A stretch of DNA of 64,000 bases, taken from assembly GCF_004795915.1 (NCBI RefSeq), contig NZ_CP039253.1, forward strand, positions 1,674,001 through 1,738,000, read 5' to 3'. Shown here piece after piece: positions 1 to 9,185 of this stretch. The notes beneath the pieces were generated by a model. The model had not been told where the DNA came from. It ran no database searches and was given only the letters and a program-made list of their open reading frames with translations. The translations under genes were made by a program, and so were the position numbers. Positions within the stretch are counted from its first letter, which is position 1. Each line of letters opens with the position of its first letter. The DNA comes from Rhodococcus sp. PAMC28707. GTDB taxonomy: Bacteria > Actinomycetota > Actinomycetes > Mycobacteriales > Mycobacteriaceae.

Positions 1-222
1 CACGGCCAGGGTGCCGAAAGCAGCGATGGTGGATACCGCCTGCGATTCCCCCGGGAAGAACACGTCACCGAACACGAGGGCGGCCATCGTGCTGTACAGC
101 AGGAAATCGTAGTACTCGAGGGCTGTGCCCAACAGAGACGACAGTGCAACCTTGCGTAGCTGCGTCTTCGACGTGTCGTTCGGACGATCATGAACGCGCC
201 CGGCAACCTCATTGCTATCCAT
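1..222 (-). CDS. MHS-family MFS transporter, N-terminal part (cut by window edge)
   Basis: The 74 visible residues begin with a polar leader, then a KTQLRKVALSSLLGTALEYYDF-type stretch, which is the first-helix signature of metabolite:H+ symporters of the MHS branch of the major facilitator superfamily (ShiA/ProP/KgtP relatives). These are inner-membrane proton-coupled importers of small organic acids or betaines. The ATG is preceded by a clear AAAGGAG ribosome site 8-9 bases upstream. The gene runs off the left edge. It is divergent from the acyl-CoA ligase gene, so it may import a substrate for the cluster to its right; that role is inferred from position only. Confidence 0.85.
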   Translation of the reverse strand, partial: MDSNEVAGRVHDRPNDTSKTQLRKVALSSLLGTALEYYDFLLYSTMAALVFGDVFFPGESQAVSTIAAFGTLAV

Positions 223-368
223 CAGGATCCACTCCTTTTGCAGGCCCATAGGGCCAAGACTTGCCTCTGGATGCCGCGAAATCGCAACCTCTGACCGGCC
301 GGTAGCCGACATCGAGGAGTGATCTTTGTGGCGTCCATATAGCCAGCGCGTATTGGACAAGAACATAA

Positions 369-386
369 ACCAAGCATTCGCTTGGT
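369..386. promoter_or_regulatory. Inverted repeat, probable TetR-family operator
   Basis: ACCAAGCATTCGCTTGGT is a perfect 7-bp inverted repeat with a 4-bp spacer, in the middle of the divergent transporter/acyl-CoA ligase intergenic region. Its half-sites match the AnCAAG/CTTGnT half-sites known for KstR2, although the spacing is wider. The KstR2-like TetR gene at 2343 is the natural candidate to bind it. Confidence 0.55.
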
Positions 387-657
387 GGGAACGATAGCGA
401 TATGGCGGCGGTCACGTCAAGGACCCACTTCGTCGACGCACGGAAGCTGCACGGGGTTGATAAAGAGGGATAAAACCAGGTAAAACAACTGCCTAGGATA
501 TTTGGTCGAGTCCGAGCATCAGAAATTCTCGACCCTTCCAATTATGAACAAGCATTTGCTACGTTCATTTTTCCACGGTTCATCGCCGTCGATGGTTCGG
601 CATAAGAGCCACATGCCGTCCCCGCTGGCGGGCCCAACTACGCGACAGGAGAACAAC

Positions 658-2226
658 ATGGAGGCTTTGGAACGGACGACAACTCCGAGCTTGCTGCGCG
701 CAGCAGCCCAGACTTGGGGTGAACGGGTCGCGATATCGGATGAGCAGACCGCCTGGCCGATGCAGTTGACCTGGGACGGTCTCCTCGACTCGGTCCGGCA
801 CTTCGCGGCCGCACTGCATGGGCGCGGTGTCCGCCATGGCGACTGCGTTGCCATTTGGGCGCCCAACACGCATCACTGGATCATCGGCGCACTCGGCGCC
901 CAGTACATCGGTGCGATCGTGGTCCCGATCAATACTCGATACACCGATAGCGAGGCATTGGACATCATTGTCCGCTCCAGTGCTGGGACACTCATAATTG
1001 TCGGTGATTTCCTCGGGAAGCGCCGTCTGCCAGAGCTTCTCGCACAGTGTGACGGCGCTCCGGGATCAGTGAAAACAGTCATCGAGGTCCCCTATGAGGC
1101 GCCTGTGCAGTCGAGCGCTTTGTCCACCAGCTGGTTGGATTTTCTCGACACCGCCACGCCCGCGCTGCTGGCCGCCGCCGACGCAGCCTCCAAGCGGGTC
1201 CACACCGACGACATCGCCGACATCCTTTTCACTTCTGGCACAACGGGAAAGAGCAAGGGAGTCCTCGCCACCCACGATCAGACGGTGCACGTCGGCCGTA
1301 CCTGGGGCACGATCGCCACCTTGGCGCCCGAGGATTGCTACATGCTGCTGAGTCCCTTTTTCCACACTTTCGGATACAAGGCCGGCTTCATCGCCTGTCT
1401 CTATCACGGGGTACGCATGGTGCCGCAGTCCGTGTTCCGCGTCGACAACGTGATCGGCCTTGCCGAAAAACACCGCGTCTCCGTCCTCTCCGGTGCTCCC
1501 ACGATCTTCCAGTCGATACTCGACACCGAACTGCACCGCACTCGGGACCTGACACACCTTCGGGTGGCTGTCACCGGCGCGACAACAGTGCCGGTCACAC
1601 TCGTCGAACGCTTACAGGACCAACTCGGCGTCGACATCGTCCTCACCGCTTACGGTTTGACCGAGACCAGTGGTTACGTGTGCTCCACCCGCCCCGAGGA
1701 TTCACCGCACACGGTAGCCACCACGTGTGGACGTCCGATCGACGGAATGCAGGTCAAACTCGACCACACCGGTGAACTGCTTGTTCGCGGCCGCCTGGTG
1801 ATGCGCTCGTATCTCGACGACCCGCACGCGACCGCTGCAGCAATCGACAGCGAGGGCTGGCTGCACACCGGCGACATCGCCACGATCAGCCCCGACGGCA
1901 ACATCGCCATCACCGACCGCATCAAGGACATGTTCATAACCGGCGGCTTCAACGTCTATCCCGCGGAAGTAGAGCAGGCCATTCTTGCTGTCCCCGGCGT
2001 TCGCGAGTGCGCGGTGATCGGCGTGCACGACACCCGTATGGGTGAAGTAGGCAAAGCTTTTGTCTGCACCTCCATCAGCGACGCGAGCATCGACGAACGG
2101 CTACGCGCACAATGCAACGCGCTGCTGGCGAAGTTCAAGATCCCCCACTACATCGAGGTCGTCGATGCACTCCCCCGCAACACCTCCGGCAAGGTCGATA
2201 AGCTGCAACTGCGGCGACGTGGATGA
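658..2226 (+). CDS. Acyl-CoA synthetase, FadD3-like (class I adenylate-forming)
   Basis: This 522-residue enzyme should activate a carboxylic acid to its CoA thioester through an acyl-adenylate in the cytoplasm. Visible motifs are the ATP-binding loop FTSGTTGKSKG near residues 190-200, YGLTET near 331-336, GWLHTGD near 400-406, and the C-terminal SGKV motif carrying the catalytic lysine at about 512. Segments such as PFFHTFGYKAG and TVATTCGRP closely resemble FadD3, the ligase that activates the steroid C/D-ring propanoate HIP. The start at 658 is chosen because of the ACAGGAG site just upstream; an in-frame extension back to 502 has no ribosome site. A KstR2-like regulator follows, which fits a steroid- or terpenoid-like acid, but the substrate cannot be read from sequence. 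Confidence 0.9.
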   Translation: MEALERTTTPSLLRAAAQTWGERVAISDEQTAWPMQLTWDGLLDSVRHFAAALHGRGVRHGDCVAIWAPNTHHWIIGALGAQYIGAIVVPINTRYTDSEALDIIVRSSAGTLIIVGDFLGKRRLPELLAQCDGAPGSVKTVIEVPYEAPVQSSALSTSWLDFLDTATPALLAAADAASKRVHTDDIADILFTSGTTGKSKGVLATHDQTVHVGRTWGTIATLAPEDCYMLLSPFFHTFGYKAGFIACLYHGVRMVPQSVFRVDNVIGLAEKHRVSVLSGAPTIFQSILDTELHRTRDLTHLRVAVTGATTVPVTLVERLQDQLGVDIVLTAYGLTETSGYVCSTRPEDSPHTVATTCGRPIDGMQVKLDHTGELLVRGRLVMRSYLDDPHATAAAIDSEGWLHTGDIATISPDGNIAITDRIKDMFITGGFNVYPAEVEQAILAVPGVRECAVIGVHDTRMGEVGKAFVCTSISDASIDERLRAQCNALLAKFKIPHYIEVVDALPRNTSGKVDKLQLRRRG

Positions 2227-2342
2227 CCCCACTGTGCCGCCCGATCAGGCCACAGTGGCCTACGCAGCAAGACCCGACCAACTGGCAGCACGGCAGCGAT
2301 CATGGCCAGTCTTTCGGGGTACTCGACAGGTAATGGGGGATC

Positions 2343-2975
2343 ATGCCGACGAATGCCACAGTCAATGCCGAGCAGCGGAAACGGCAGGTGCTGCACACGG
2401 CAACGAAGCTGTTCGCAGAGAACGGCATGGCAGGTACGTCGATGCGCATGATCGCAAGCAGCATCGGCATCCTTCCCAGCAGCCTCTACCAATATGTGCC
2501 CTCGAAGGAGTCACTCCTGGAGGAGATCGTCATCGGCCACTTACGGGCGATGAATACCGAATTCCATCGGGTTGTCGACCGGTCACTGCCTCCGGAGCTC
2601 GAACTCGGTGAGCTGATTCGTAGGTCTCTGACACTGATCGACGAGGATCCACACTCGCCACAAATTTGCCGCAACGAAGAGAGCACCATCCGGCAACTCG
2701 ACGGCCACGAGCAGATCCGGTCACTGGCGGCAAGCAACCACAAACTGTGGATAGCCTCGCTCCAACGCGGAATCAGTGAAGGCGTCTACCGGCGATCGAT
2801 CGCCCCGAACGTTGCATACGAATTGATCAAAGATGGCCTGTGGCTTACCGGGCGATGGTTCCGCCCCACCGCCGAGTACACACTGGCCGACCTCTCGGTC
2901 GAATGCGTCGAGTTCTACCTCAACGCACTGATGCCGAAGCAGAGCCCCATCGGGTCCACTGCCGGAAATCCCTGA
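2343..2975 (+). CDS. TetR-family regulator, KstR2-like
   Basis: A 210-residue repressor with an N-terminal helix-turn-helix at about residues 30-52 (TSMRMIASSIGILPSSLYQY) and an all-alpha ligand-binding domain. The C-terminal half, with the pattern QRGISEGVYR then GLWLTGRWFRP, resembles KstR2, which senses a CoA-linked steroid breakdown intermediate and controls fadD3 in mycobacteria and rhodococci. The GGGGG sequence before the ATG serves as ribosome site. It lies 116 bases after the FadD3-like gene and before a dioxygenase gene in the same direction, so it may be co-transcribed. The palindrome at 369-386 is its likely target. KstR2-like function is an inference from family resemblance. Confidence 0.85.
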   Translation: MPTNATVNAEQRKRQVLHTATKLFAENGMAGTSMRMIASSIGILPSSLYQYVPSKESLLEEIVIGHLRAMNTEFHRVVDRSLPPELELGELIRRSLTLIDEDPHSPQICRNEESTIRQLDGHEQIRSLAASNHKLWIASLQRGISEGVYRRSIAPNVAYELIKDGLWLTGRWFRPTAEYTLADLSVECVEFYLNALMPKQSPIGSTAGNP

Positions 2976-3049
2976 GCCGATTACTGCACCGGCCCAACAA
3001 TTCTGGTGCACGCTACTTGAATGTCTCGTATATCTAAGGAGTGCCGATC

Positions 3050-3907
3050 ATGACGCAGCCGCCCCGCCTTCACGCCTCGGAGTCGATGCAGTCAATCACC
3101 GACGCTCTGCAAGAGCATGGCGTCGTGATTGTCGAAGACCTGCTGGACCAGGACCTCCTCACCCGTTTCAATGCCGAACTCGACTACCACCTGAGCGAGA
3201 GAGCGCAGGGTGCGGAGCGTGGGTTCGTCAATGCCGTGGTGGCGGACTTTTTCGGTGAACACACTGAGCACTTGGCTGGGCTGGCAGCAAAGTCCACGGT
3301 TTTTGCCACCGAGGTGCTCACCCACCCGATTTATCGTGGAGTGTGCGACGCGGTGTTGCTACCGAACTGCGCGGCCTATCAGCTCAATCTCGGCCAGGTA
3401 CTCAATCGCGGCCCCGGGGGGACTGCCCAATATCTCCACCGCGACGAAGCCGTCTGGGTCCATGTACCCAAGCCGCGGCCGACCCTTCAGTTGGCGTCCG
3501 TGGTGGCGCTGCGTGACTTCACTGCGGAGAACGGTGCCACCCGGGTGATCCCGGGCAGTCACTTGTGGGATCCGCAGCGCCAACCGACTGAGGCCGAGGC
3601 GATTCCAGCGGTGATGAAGGCAGGCTCGGGGATCATCTACCTTGGTTCGACCTTCCACGCTGCCGGCGCGAACACCACCGCCGATCAGTGGCGTCGCGGG
3701 TTGCACATCAGCTACTGCGTGGGGTGGCTGCGAACCGAGGAGAACCAGGTCTTGTCGATACCGATGGAGCAGGTGCGCGCCTTGCCGCGCGAGTCGCAGA
3801 ATCTTTTGGGATTCGGCGTGCATGATGCGGTCGCGCAGCGCGGCGGCTACCTCGGCACGGTCGATCTTTCCGATCCGGTCGAACTGATCGCCGCGGGAAA
3901 GCTCTGA
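3050..3907 (+). CDS. Phytanoyl-CoA dioxygenase (PhyH) family protein, copy 1
   Basis: This 285-residue Fe(II)/2-oxoglutarate-dependent oxygenase shows the metal triad as HRD (His130, Asp132) and a distal His203 in the FHAAG segment, followed by QWRRG, whose arginine probably binds 2-oxoglutarate. Family members hydroxylate acyl-CoAs, amino acids or secondary metabolites, so the substrate here is open. The ATG at 3050 has an AAGGAG site at the right distance; the in-frame GTG at 3041 overlaps that site. A second gene of exactly the same length at 49183-50040 is about 84% identical by hand alignment. Both copies lie beside a family-5 substrate-binding lipoprotein, here convergent and only 22 bases away. 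Confidence 0.88.
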   Translation: MTQPPRLHASESMQSITDALQEHGVVIVEDLLDQDLLTRFNAELDYHLSERAQGAERGFVNAVVADFFGEHTEHLAGLAAKSTVFATEVLTHPIYRGVCDAVLLPNCAAYQLNLGQVLNRGPGGTAQYLHRDEAVWVHVPKPRPTLQLASVVALRDFTAENGATRVIPGSHLWDPQRQPTEAEAIPAVMKAGSGIIYLGSTFHAAGANTTADQWRRGLHISYCVGWLRTEENQVLSIPMEQVRALPRESQNLLGFGVHDAVAQRGGYLGTVDLSDPVELIAAGKL

Positions 3908-3929
3908 GTGTCCACCTAGGCGCTGATAC

Positions 3930-5537
3930 TCAGGAGAGCCAGACTTCGTCGAGAAGCATGATGTCGGCGAAACTATGGGATGCGCCCTGAACTTCGGGTT
4001 GCCAGACCACCAGATTGTCCTGCGCTGCCAGCGGCAGAGTAGGTACCGTGTCGGTGGCCAGCGACTCGATATCATCGATGGCTGATTGAATTTCCTCCGG
4101 TGTACCTGCCTTTTGCAGTGTGCCCAGCAACTCGTCCATTGCTGGATTCGAGTACCCGGAGGCATTCCCCGTCGAGTTGCTGTGGAAGACGGAGTAGAGC
4201 TTGAGGAACGGGGCCGAATCGCGGATGCTGAGGGCGGACTGGCCCAGGTCGTAGTTCTTCTCGACGTTGATCACTCGGATGATGTCGCTGGTGGAGTTCA
4301 AGAACTCGACCTCTGCGTCGAATCCGACGGAGTTGAGCATCGCCTGGATCGCAAGTGCCCTGGCCTGCGCCTCTGGTGCTTGGCGCGTTGTGAACGTGAT
4401 CTTGCCGTCGTAGCCGTCTGCTTTGGCTTCTGCCAGCAGCGAGCGAGCACCTTCGGGGTCGTACTTCGAGGCCGGGGCGCCTGTGTTCCAGCGCGACGCC
4501 TCCGAGAACAACGCGACGCTCGGACGGCCGATCCCGTCCTGAGTCCGCTCGTCGAATGCGACCGGGTCGACGGCTTTGATCAGTGCCTGCCGCACCCTCA
4601 GGTCCGACCCGGGGCGGCCTTCGGCGTTGTTGATCAACACGTCGTTGCCGGCATTCATCACATTCAGATAGCCGGGGTTACCCGCTTCGACGACGTCAGC
4701 GACGATGCCGGCCTCGACGGTGAAGAACATCTCCAGCTGGCCGGTGTTGAACATGTCCAACTGTTGTTGGCCGCCTGCCGAGGGGAGGAAACGTATGCCG
4801 TCGAGTTTCGCGTCACCACCCCAATAGCCCTCGCGTCGTTCGAGCTGAATCTGCTCGTTCGGCTTGTTCGATTCCAGCACGAAGGGTCCGGCCCCGATCG
4901 GGGTGAAGTTCTCCGCTCCATCGGACTGCGCGGCCACTATCATGCCCGGGCCCATGGCCAACATATTCGGGAATGTGGCCCAGGGAGTGGACAGTTCGAA
5001 GATCACGGTCGAGTCGTCGGGTGCCGATATCGACGAGACAGCGTTCTTCCACAGCTGAGAGTCGGGACCACGATTGGCGACGTACCGATCGATGCTCCAC
5101 CGAACCGCTTCGGCGTCAAGGCTTTCGCCGTTGCTGAAGGTCACCCCGTCCCGCAAGGTCAACGTCCACGTCTTACCATCTTCGCTGACGGTGAGGTCCT
5201 CGGCGAGTTGAGGTTCGAACTCGCCGCCTTGACCGTCGAAGCGCACGAGCACGTCGTAGATTGCTGCCATCTCGGTGCCACCGGTCGAACCGGTCGCCAT
5301 GGTGCGTGCGGGGTCCAGGGTTGCGGGCAGTGCCAGCGAGCCGAACGACAAGGTGCCACCGCTTACGGGTTCGCCGGCATCAGTCTGGGTTCCGACCGGC
5401 CCGCTCACGCCGGCCAACGCGTCGCCGGTAGCCGACTCTTCACTCGACGCGCATGAACTCAACAAGAGTGCGGTCGCTGCCGCGAGCACGAAAGCACCGC
5501 TCAGTCGAGGCGTACTGGAAATTCTGCGTTCAGTCAC
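3930..5537 (-). CDS. ABC-type substrate-binding lipoprotein, family 5 (copy 1)
   Basis: A 535-residue secreted lipoprotein of the peptide/opine/nickel-binding family (SBP_bac_5). The GTG at 5537 follows a GGGGGA site and gives a compact signal peptide ending in the lipobox LLSSC (Cys29); the longer in-frame start at 5597 would give an atypical extension. Family signatures include TLDPA near the mature N-terminus, YDVLVRF, and GAGPF in the central lobe. No permease or ATPase gene lies nearby, so it is an orphan component that must borrow a transporter or act as a sensor. It is roughly half identical to the lipoprotein at 50857-52473. The gene is read towards the convergent PhyH gene and follows the DUF1254 gene after a 62-base gap. 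Confidence 0.9.
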   Translation of the reverse strand: MTERRISSTPRLSGAFVLAAATALLLSSCASSEESATGDALAGVSGPVGTQTDAGEPVSGGTLSFGSLALPATLDPARTMATGSTGGTEMAAIYDVLVRFDGQGGEFEPQLAEDLTVSEDGKTWTLTLRDGVTFSNGESLDAEAVRWSIDRYVANRGPDSQLWKNAVSSISAPDDSTVIFELSTPWATFPNMLAMGPGMIVAAQSDGAENFTPIGAGPFVLESNKPNEQIQLERREGYWGGDAKLDGIRFLPSAGGQQQLDMFNTGQLEMFFTVEAGIVADVVEAGNPGYLNVMNAGNDVLINNAEGRPGSDLRVRQALIKAVDPVAFDERTQDGIGRPSVALFSEASRWNTGAPASKYDPEGARSLLAEAKADGYDGKITFTTRQAPEAQARALAIQAMLNSVGFDAEVEFLNSTSDIIRVINVEKNYDLGQSALSIRDSAPFLKLYSVFHSNSTGNASGYSNPAMDELLGTLQKAGTPEEIQSAIDDIESLATDTVPTLPLAAQDNLVVWQPEVQGASHSFADIMLLDEVWLS

Positions 5538-5599
5538 CGGTCCCCCAGTATTCAAGTGTGGCAGCCTGTCTCCGCGCCACGGAATGATTCGATTCATTG

Positions 5600-6946
5600 C
5601 TATATCGCTCGCGGCTCGGTGCTGGGAACTACCGTCACCTTGGGCGGCATCCAGTCATGAGTGTTGACGCTGACGTGTGGGAAGTAGATGCGGAGGGTGA
5701 TTCCGAAATTCTCGGGGCGGACGGGCAGCCAGTTGCGCTCACGACCGTGCCCCGGATTTGTGGCACTGATCCAAAGATCCAGTGAGCCATCATCGTTGGC
5801 CGTCAGATCCTGACTGTCATCGAGTGCATAGCGATCGAGTTCATTGTCGAACAACTGTCCGGATGCGGAGTAGGCGGTGAGGGACCACCAGCCCCAGTCA
5901 CCGTATGGCGGCAACTGGCCGGGCTCGAAATGAAGATTGTAGGTCTTTGTGCCGGTGAGCGGCTCTCCGCCCGAGTCCACCTGCGTCGACGGATAGGCCG
6001 TGACATCGACGGGGTTGGCGAATCCGCCGTGCGCAATTCTGGCGCGGTAGAGGTATTTGGTCCCGAAATTTCCGATGGACTCGTCCAGGTAGATCCAACC
6101 ATCGATCGCCGTGACTCGGCGGCTCTCGTTGACCTTGCTACCGCCCATGAAACCAGGCAGCTGACCGGCTCGTTCTCGGACGGATTCCGGAAGGGCGGCC
6201 AGATCGAATGTCAATCCGGCTCCGATGCCCAATGCGGCGAATCCGTCCAGGGCCGGCTGATCTTCTGGGGCACCCGGGTTGCCGGCTGCCAGCCTGTTGA
6301 AGCGATCGAAGTACTCGCTTGCGTCCATCTTCTGAAGATGTTGGACGGGTACATAGTCGAGATCGGGCGTGTAACTCCCGCGTGGGTAGGTGTGTTCTTC
6401 GCCGTGCTGCGAGAGCGGATACAGGTCCATCGAGTCTTGGATTTTGCGCGGCTCCGCGAGGTCCTCGGGCCCGTAGCACCGGACGCGCAGGAGCAGCCAG
6501 ACGAAGTCGGTCGACACCGGGACAGGGATGACATTTTCCGGCAACGCACCGTCGAATCGTGGACCGATCAGTGCGTAGGTGACTGCGTCGTTTCCGCCGA
6601 CGCCCCCGGTGCCGAGCACCGCCGGGGTGTTCGAGTAGCCATCGAACGGTTGAATCGAGCAGTACCGGTCAGTTTCCGGCTTGAACAGCAGGTACGGCTC
6701 TTCTCCCAGGTCAAGGTAGGCCTGGGAGTACAACGTGTCCACGTTGGGCCGGGTGAGGCTGTGGAGGGCGGGGGTCGCCAAATCTCGGGAGTGGAACAAC
6801 TGGTTGAGCGGCGCGCGATCTGCGGTGGGGGTCTCGGTGTTGGTCACCATCGCGCGGATGGTGTCCATCAGCACCAAGGGGTAGGCGTACACATACGCAT
6901 CTTCGAGATCCTGGGCAGCGTCGCTGGACATATTTTCAACAGCCAT
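5600..6946 (-). CDS. DUF1254/DUF1214 domain protein
   Basis: The 448-residue product carries an N-terminal DUF1254 domain (AYVYAYPLVLMD near residue 17, then SLTRPNVDTLYSQAYLDL) and a C-terminal DUF1214 domain (ETVY-like GWWSLTAYSASGQLF region and a closing IYFPH segment). No signal peptide or membrane segment is visible, unlike many family members that are exported. The biochemical role of the family is not established; such genes often accompany catabolic oxidoreductases. The ATG follows GGAG by eight bases. It is the next gene downstream of the P450-SDR-aldehyde dehydrogenase operon after 56 bases and is probably co-transcribed with it. Confidence 0.85.
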   Translation of the reverse strand: MAVENMSSDAAQDLEDAYVYAYPLVLMDTIRAMVTNTETPTADRAPLNQLFHSRDLATPALHSLTRPNVDTLYSQAYLDLGEEPYLLFKPETDRYCSIQPFDGYSNTPAVLGTGGVGGNDAVTYALIGPRFDGALPENVIPVPVSTDFVWLLLRVRCYGPEDLAEPRKIQDSMDLYPLSQHGEEHTYPRGSYTPDLDYVPVQHLQKMDASEYFDRFNRLAAGNPGAPEDQPALDGFAALGIGAGLTFDLAALPESVRERAGQLPGFMGGSKVNESRRVTAIDGWIYLDESIGNFGTKYLYRARIAHGGFANPVDVTAYPSTQVDSGGEPLTGTKTYNLHFEPGQLPPYGDWGWWSLTAYSASGQLFDNELDRYALDDSQDLTANDDGSLDLWISATNPGHGRERNWLPVRPENFGITLRIYFPHVSVNTHDWMPPKVTVVPSTEPRAI

Positions 6947-7002
6947 GAAGAGTGCTCCATTTCGAGGTAAGAACGACTAGACGTTCGATAGCGGTCGTTC
7001 GA

Positions 7003-8379
7003 TCAATTGATGACACGGGTGATGAGGAAATCGTCGATGCCGGCACGGCCACCCTCGCGGCCGAAGCCGCTGGCCTTGACCCCGCCGAACGGCACGTTCA
7101 CATCGAGGGCGTTGTGCTTGTTGATCCACACGGTGCCGGCCTCGATTCCCTCGGCCACCTGCCAGGCCCGGTCGGTGTCGGCGGACCACACCGACGCACC
7201 GAGACCGAACTCCTGGCCGTCGATGCGCGTGAGGACTTCGTCCAGGTTGTCGTAGGCGATGATCGGCAGCACTGGACCGAATTGCTCGAGCCTGACTACA
7301 TCGGCATCGTCACCGAGGTCCGTCAACACAGTGGGTGCCAGGAAGTGGCCGGGCAGTTCACTTTTCGCAGCGGACGGACCGCCTGTGACCACGCGCGCCC
7401 CACCCGCGATCGCGTCCGCGATCAGCTTCTCGACGAAGTCGCGCTGCGCCCGGGTGTGGAGCGGACCCATGGTGGTGCCGGATTCCAGGCCGTCGCCGAC
7501 GACACGCTGCCGCACGTGTACTGCGAGTGCTTCGGTGAAATCACTGTGCTGTGCGCGCGGAACGTAGACGCGCTTGGGTGCGATGCACATTTGGCCCGCA
7601 TTCATGAACGCCCCTGCAGCCAGTCGCTCTGCTGCCTGAGCAATGTCGGCATCCGCGAGCAGGATCGCGGGGTCGTTGCCTCCGAGTTCGAGCGTCAGTG
7701 GCGTAACGGCTTCCGCGGACTGACGGATGATCTCCCGGCCGATCTGCGTCGATCCGGTGAACGAAACCTTGCGCACCCTGCGGTCCGTCACCAATGCCTG
7801 CCCGACGCTGGGCCCGCCGGCCACCAACCCGATCACACCCTCGGGAAGGACGGAGGACAGAATCTCGACGAACTCGGTGACCACCCTCGATACTGTCTCC
7901 CCCGGCTTGACGATGACGGTGTTTCCGGCAATCAACGCCGGTGCAATCTTGGCTGCTGCCAAGTAGATAGGAAAGTTCCAGGGCACGATCGCGGCGATGA
8001 CGCCGTACGGGGCGTGCACCACGGTGGCGTGGTGCCCACCGAGCACCTGCTGGGTCCGGCTGGTCTCCCACTCCACATCCGCGGCCGCGCGGAAAGCCTC
8101 GGCGGCGATCCAGATCTCCTGCTTGGCCTCGGCCAGCGGTTTCCCTTGCTCGCGGGTAAGCAACTCGGCCAACGCGTCGGCGTGTGCGTGGATTTGCTCG
8201 GTGATGAGTCGAGCCAGGTCCTGCCGGGCGGGAAGGCTGCGTCGCCACGTGGGCAGGGCGGCGGTTGCCGCGGCGATTGTTTTCTCGATCTCGACCGGGG
8301 TCGAGATGGTGGTCTCAGCCACGACCTCGAGGGTGGCCGGGTTGACCGAGGTCAAGACGGATCCGATTTCCTGTGTCAT
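7003..8379 (-). CDS. NAD(P)-dependent aldehyde dehydrogenase
   Basis: This 458-residue enzyme oxidises an aldehyde to a carboxylic acid. It has the cofactor-binding VPWNFP segment, a FTGST loop, the general base Glu231 in LELGGND and the nucleophile Cys265 in GQMCIAP, so the catalytic machinery is intact. Its ATG overlaps the TGA of the upstream SDR gene (ATGA), pointing to translational coupling. It would take the aldehyde made by the SDR and supply an acid that the FadD3-like ligase could activate. An in-frame extension back to 8757 is only a run-through into the SDR gene in another frame. Confidence 0.93.
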   Translation of the reverse strand: MTQEIGSVLTSVNPATLEVVAETTISTPVEIEKTIAAATAALPTWRRSLPARQDLARLITEQIHAHADALAELLTREQGKPLAEAKQEIWIAAEAFRAAADVEWETSRTQQVLGGHHATVVHAPYGVIAAIVPWNFPIYLAAAKIAPALIAGNTVIVKPGETVSRVVTEFVEILSSVLPEGVIGLVAGGPSVGQALVTDRRVRKVSFTGSTQIGREIIRQSAEAVTPLTLELGGNDPAILLADADIAQAAERLAAGAFMNAGQMCIAPKRVYVPRAQHSDFTEALAVHVRQRVVGDGLESGTTMGPLHTRAQRDFVEKLIADAIAGGARVVTGGPSAAKSELPGHFLAPTVLTDLGDDADVVRLEQFGPVLPIIAYDNLDEVLTRIDGQEFGLGASVWSADTDRAWQVAEGIEAGTVWINKHNALDVNVPFGGVKASGFGREGGRAGIDDFLITRVIN

Positions 8380-9185
8380 GTGTTGCCTCCCAAGGGGTTC
8401 ATCAGGGTGAAGATCTGCGCGCCGTAGCCGCCGTCGACGGGTAGGTCCACGCCGTTGATCCAGCTGGCGGACGGTGAGGACAAGAACACGATGGCGTCTG
8501 CGATCTCGCCTGGATCTGCATGGCGGCCGGACCAGTCTCGGGCCCCGGCGATCGCGTCGGCACCCATTGCCTCGGTGAAATCCTCCAGCAGCGGGGTTTG
8601 CACGGTGCCCGGTGAGACGGTGTTGGCCCGCAGCCCGATGGCACGGTTTTCGGTGGCGGTAGCGAGCATATTCACCACTGCGGCTTCCTTCGATATTTGG
8701 TAGCACGCGCCTTGAATGTCCGGGTGGGAGTCGAACAGTGCATATGCCTGATCCCAATCCTCTTGCGCCAGAAATGCTTTGACGCGCGCATAGTTGGACC
8801 GCCAGGCGAAACCGGCCTGGGATGCCGTGGTGACCACTGCGGCCGACTCACGAAACTTGGGTAGCAGCAACCGCGTCAGATCCCGCGGTGCCAGTGCGTT
8901 GACCGCAAGCACCTGCCGCCACGGGCGGGTTGCAGCGACCCCCGCGTTGTTGACCAGAACGTCGATTGGCTCGGTGATGGCATCGGCAACCTCGCACACA
9001 CCGTCCCGCGTCGACAGGTCGGCCTGGATCAGAGTGGCGACCCCTGGCATCGAGGACGCATCAGCGTAGGCAATATCGACGCCGATCACTCGTACTCCCG
9101 ACGCGGCCAACTTCGCTGCGGTGGCGGCACCAATTCCTGTTGCGCAGCCGGTGACTACTGCCGTGCGTTCGTGTGTCGCGGTCAT
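8376..9185 (-). CDS. Short-chain dehydrogenase, 3-alpha-HSD/carbonyl reductase-like
   Basis: A 269-residue Rossmann oxidoreductase with the nucleotide motif TGCATGIG (residues 12-19), NNAG at 79-82, and the catalytic Ser122, Tyr162 and Lys166. The roughly 40-residue insertion between the serine and tyrosine is typical of the 3-alpha-hydroxysteroid dehydrogenase/carbonyl reductase subgroup, whereas classical SDRs have about 12 residues there. It should oxidise an alcohol, perhaps the product of the neighbouring P450. Its ATG overlaps the P450 stop and its stop overlaps the aldehyde dehydrogenase start, making a tightly coupled three-gene unit. Confidence 0.9.
   Translation of the reverse strand: MTATHERTAVVTGCATGIGAATAAKLAASGVRVIGVDIAYADASSMPGVATLIQADLSTRDGVCEVADAITEPIDVLVNNAGVAATRPWRQVLAVNALAPRDLTRLLLPKFRESAAVVTTASQAGFAWRSNYARVKAFLAQEDWDQAYALFDSHPDIQGACYQISKEAAVVNMLATATENRAIGLRANTVSPGTVQTPLLEDFTEAMGADAIAGARDWSGRHADPGEIADAIVFLSSPSASWINGVDLPVDGGYGAQIFTLMNPLGGNT

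Noticed and set aside
4086-5456. 456-codon plus-strand open frame
   Set aside because: It is antisense to the binding-lipoprotein gene, has no family features, and arises from the GC-rich codon pattern.
6952-8427. 491-codon plus-strand open frame
   Set aside because: It is a shadow of the aldehyde dehydrogenase gene, whose motifs are clear on the minus strand.
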